6,680 nt of DNA from Chloroflexia bacterium (GTDB lineage Bacteria; Chloroflexota; Chloroflexia; Thermobaculales; Thermobaculaceae), in contig JACDAU010000234.1 in assembly GCA_013695265.1 (NCBI GenBank), forward strand, positions 1 to 6,680. Direction: 5' to 3'. How positions within the stretch are numbered: the first letter of the stretch is position 1; each line of letters starts with the position of its first letter. The notes below the pieces were generated by a model that was not told the origin of the DNA, searched no databases, and saw only the letters and a list, made by a program, of their open reading frames with translations. Positions 5,123 to 6,680 of the stretch are shown piece after piece. The position numbers and the translations under genes are program-made.

Positions 5123-6680
5123 CTATCGCTTCCTCCCGACTACCTTGAGCCTGAGCGCGTTCAGAAACATGGGGTCGTCCCCCGCAGGGGTTCGTACGCG
5201 AACAGTAACGGTCCCATCCGCGGCTATGTACGGTGCCGGCTTAGTTACCCGCATGGACACCTCCTGCACGTCGAACTGCCCGTAGATGTTCTGCCGGGCC
5301 CCACCGTTCGCCTTTACAATCTCCAACTCGCTGACCTGATTGCCCATACCGGACGGCCCCATAGGGGCGACCTCCTCTACCGGAGCCCGCTGCACGGTGG
5401 CCACCGCCACTCCCAGATCGGGCGCGACAACGGCAGGCCCGACCATTCCCTCTCCCGTGAACGCGCCGCCGATCACCCGCGCGTCGAGCACGATGCGCAG
5501 ACTCTCCGCAGTCGTGCCCGGCGGCAGTCGGTATGTGAGCACGGAGACGCCCTGCTCCGAACTCAATGATGTCACTTGCTCGGGTTTCAGCTGAATATCA
5601 ATGCTGCCTGATTGCAACGTGTAGCGGCTGTGCAGGATCACCAGCCGCTCCGCGCTGTGCTCCGTCTTGGCGTCGAGCACGCGCACGGACTGGTCCGTGG
5701 CCTTCTGCCACGCGAGGACGAGCACCTCATTGGCCGGGAGTGGTTGCGTACCGTCCGGGCCGCCCTGCGTGACGCGGTCGTACAAGTTCTGCGCGATCTG
5801 CCGCTTATCCCAGTCTTTTTCAGATCTGTCGCCCTCGAAGTTGTTGAAGTTCCGCTCTGGGTTGCCGGTCACTTTCGCGCTTTGTCCCGGCTGGATGGCG
5901 CCGATGCTCTCTAAGCCGTCCTGAGACATCACGTACACCTGATCTAGCGGCGCGGCGGAGGTGTTTCGGACCGATCCTGCAACGACTGTGCCGTTGCCTG
6001 AGAGTGTTGCCTCGATGGTCGCGGCCCCTCCGTTTTCCACTCGTTGCGCCGCGAAGGTGCGCAAGGAGTACACGTCCACCGAAACGTCACGAAGCACGCT
6101 TTCCTCACCTACCTCGACGGTGTACACTGGGCCGCCGCTCGGCGCTACCTGGTTGCCATTCTGATCGACATTCATCTCTATGCCCTCGCGGTTGGGGCCA
6201 CCCACTGTGTAGCCCGGAGCGAGAGCGATGTCGTAGTCTCGTCTGCTTGTACTGAAGAGACCTGCGTGCGTGGTGACGCGCTGCGCTCCACTCTGACCAT
6301 ATGTCTCCACAATTTCGAGCGTGCGCAGGGTGGTCCCGGTGCCGCGTATCAGGAAGTTCGCCCCATACGCCATTCCGGAAAACGCGAGCGTAATCGCGGG
6401 CACGAGGACCCACGCAAGCTCTCGGCGATCCCGGCGCTTCAGAATAAGGTACAGCACCGGCCCGACTACGAGCGAGTAGAGGACAAGAAAGCCCGCGACG
6501 AGCAGCGTCGGCGGGAGTTTCGCGCCAGCAATGTTGCGGAGGAAACTATCTATAACCCACCCATCGACCGGTGTGCCCTGGGCGGCTGCCACAGGCGTTT
6601 GCTCGGCGATACCACGAAGCAGTTTCGCGTTCCCGGGCCATTCGCGGAACGGCGGCGCCGACGGGCTCCACGCGAGCCAC
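5123..6680 (-). CDS. Large membrane protein with beta-rich extracytoplasmic domain (5'-partial, C-terminal 518 residues)
   Basis: The frame ends with TAG at 5125-5123 and is open to the right edge, so the start is outside the window. A GTG at 6592 could be called a start, but the 29 codons before it continue as protein-like sequence (LAWSPSAPPFREWPGNAKLL), so it is internal. Numbering from the first visible codon, TM segments lie at about 58-80 and 87-111, separated by KRRDRRE. A long region follows, rich in beta-forming residues, with one segment of bacterial Ig/CARDB-like pattern (GSVRNTSAAPLDQVYVMSQ, about 235-253, then LESIGAIQPGQSAKV). The motif GPVLYLILKRRDRRELAW is typical of large uncharacterised membrane proteins whose N-terminal half often resembles a glutamine-amidotransferase or VWA fold. 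That half would be upstream and cannot be seen. By the positive-inside rule the region after TM2 is extracytoplasmic. It is coupled with no gap to the ABC ATPase, so a role with that transporter is inferred. Confidence 0.85.
   Translation of the reverse strand, partial: WLAWSPSAPPFREWPGNAKLLRGIAEQTPVAAAQGTPVDGWVIDSFLRNIAGAKLPPTLLVAGFLVLYSLVVGPVLYLILKRRDRRELAWVLVPAITLAFSGMAYGANFLIRGTGTTLRTLEIVETYGQSGAQRVTTHAGLFSTSRRDYDIALAPGYTVGGPNREGIEMNVDQNGNQVAPSGGPVYTVEVGEESVLRDVSVDVYSLRTFAAQRVENGGAATIEATLSGNGTVVAGSVRNTSAAPLDQVYVMSQDGLESIGAIQPGQSAKVTGNPERNFNNFEGDRSEKDWDKRQIAQNLYDRVTQGGPDGTQPLPANEVLVLAWQKATDQSVRVLDAKTEHSAERLVILHSRYTLQSGSIDIQLKPEQVTSLSSEQGVSVLTYRLPPGTTAESLRIVLDARVIGGAFTGEGMVGPAVVAPDLGVAVATVQRAPVEEVAPMGPSGMGNQVSELEIVKANGGARQNIYGQFDVQEVSMRVTKPAPYIAADGTVTVRVRTPAGDDPMFLNALRLKVVGRKR

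Noticed and set aside
6590..6592. GTG as the start of the right-edge gene
   Set aside because: The same frame stays open to the window edge with protein-like sequence, and no ribosome-binding site was seen before this codon.

Overview
The window is one co-directional block of six genes, all on the minus strand, so transcription runs from the right edge to the left edge. The DNA is GC-rich and gene-dense. The proteins are bacterial in type: a NatA/CcmA-like ABC ATPase, an ABC-2 permease, a MoxR AAA+ ATPase and several envelope proteins. The one non-coding gap carries a palindromic interspersed repeat of the kind that gives spurious 'CHPERSEGS' peptides, which I know from Chloroflexota, Acidobacteriota and similar genomes. 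Together with the gene set this suggests an environmental, deep-branching phylum such as Chloroflexota or Armatimonadota. Nothing in the window settles the taxon.

Layout in order of transcription. (1) 6680-5123: the C-terminal part of a large membrane protein with two TM helices and a long beta-rich extracytoplasmic region; its start lies outside the window. (2) 5122-4157: an ABC transporter ATPase. (3) 4157-3177: an ABC-2 type permease with about seven TM helices. (4) 3180-1435: a three-TM protein with a long Ala/Gln-rich helical domain, an array of 18-bp hexapeptide repeats and a conserved-looking C-terminal tail. (5) A 235-bp gap holding a perfect 9-bp hairpin just after the stop of gene 4 and an 81-bp palindromic repeat. 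(6) 1199-192: a MoxR-family AAA+ ATPase. (7) 173-1: the N-terminus of another membrane protein, cut by the left edge.

Genes 1-4 are joined by stop/start contacts: TAG then ATG with no gap, TAGTG, and ATGA. They are almost certainly one translationally coupled operon, and the MoxR gene and the left-edge gene probably belong to the same unit. The likely theme is an envelope module: an ABC-2 exporter or mechanotransmitter (genes 2 and 3), two large extracytoplasmic partner proteins (genes 1 and 4), and a MoxR chaperone-like ATPase, which in other bacteria acts with DUF58 or VWA proteins on envelope or multi-protein complexes. The substrate is unknown, and the exact function of genes 1, 4 and the left-edge gene cannot be read from the sequence.
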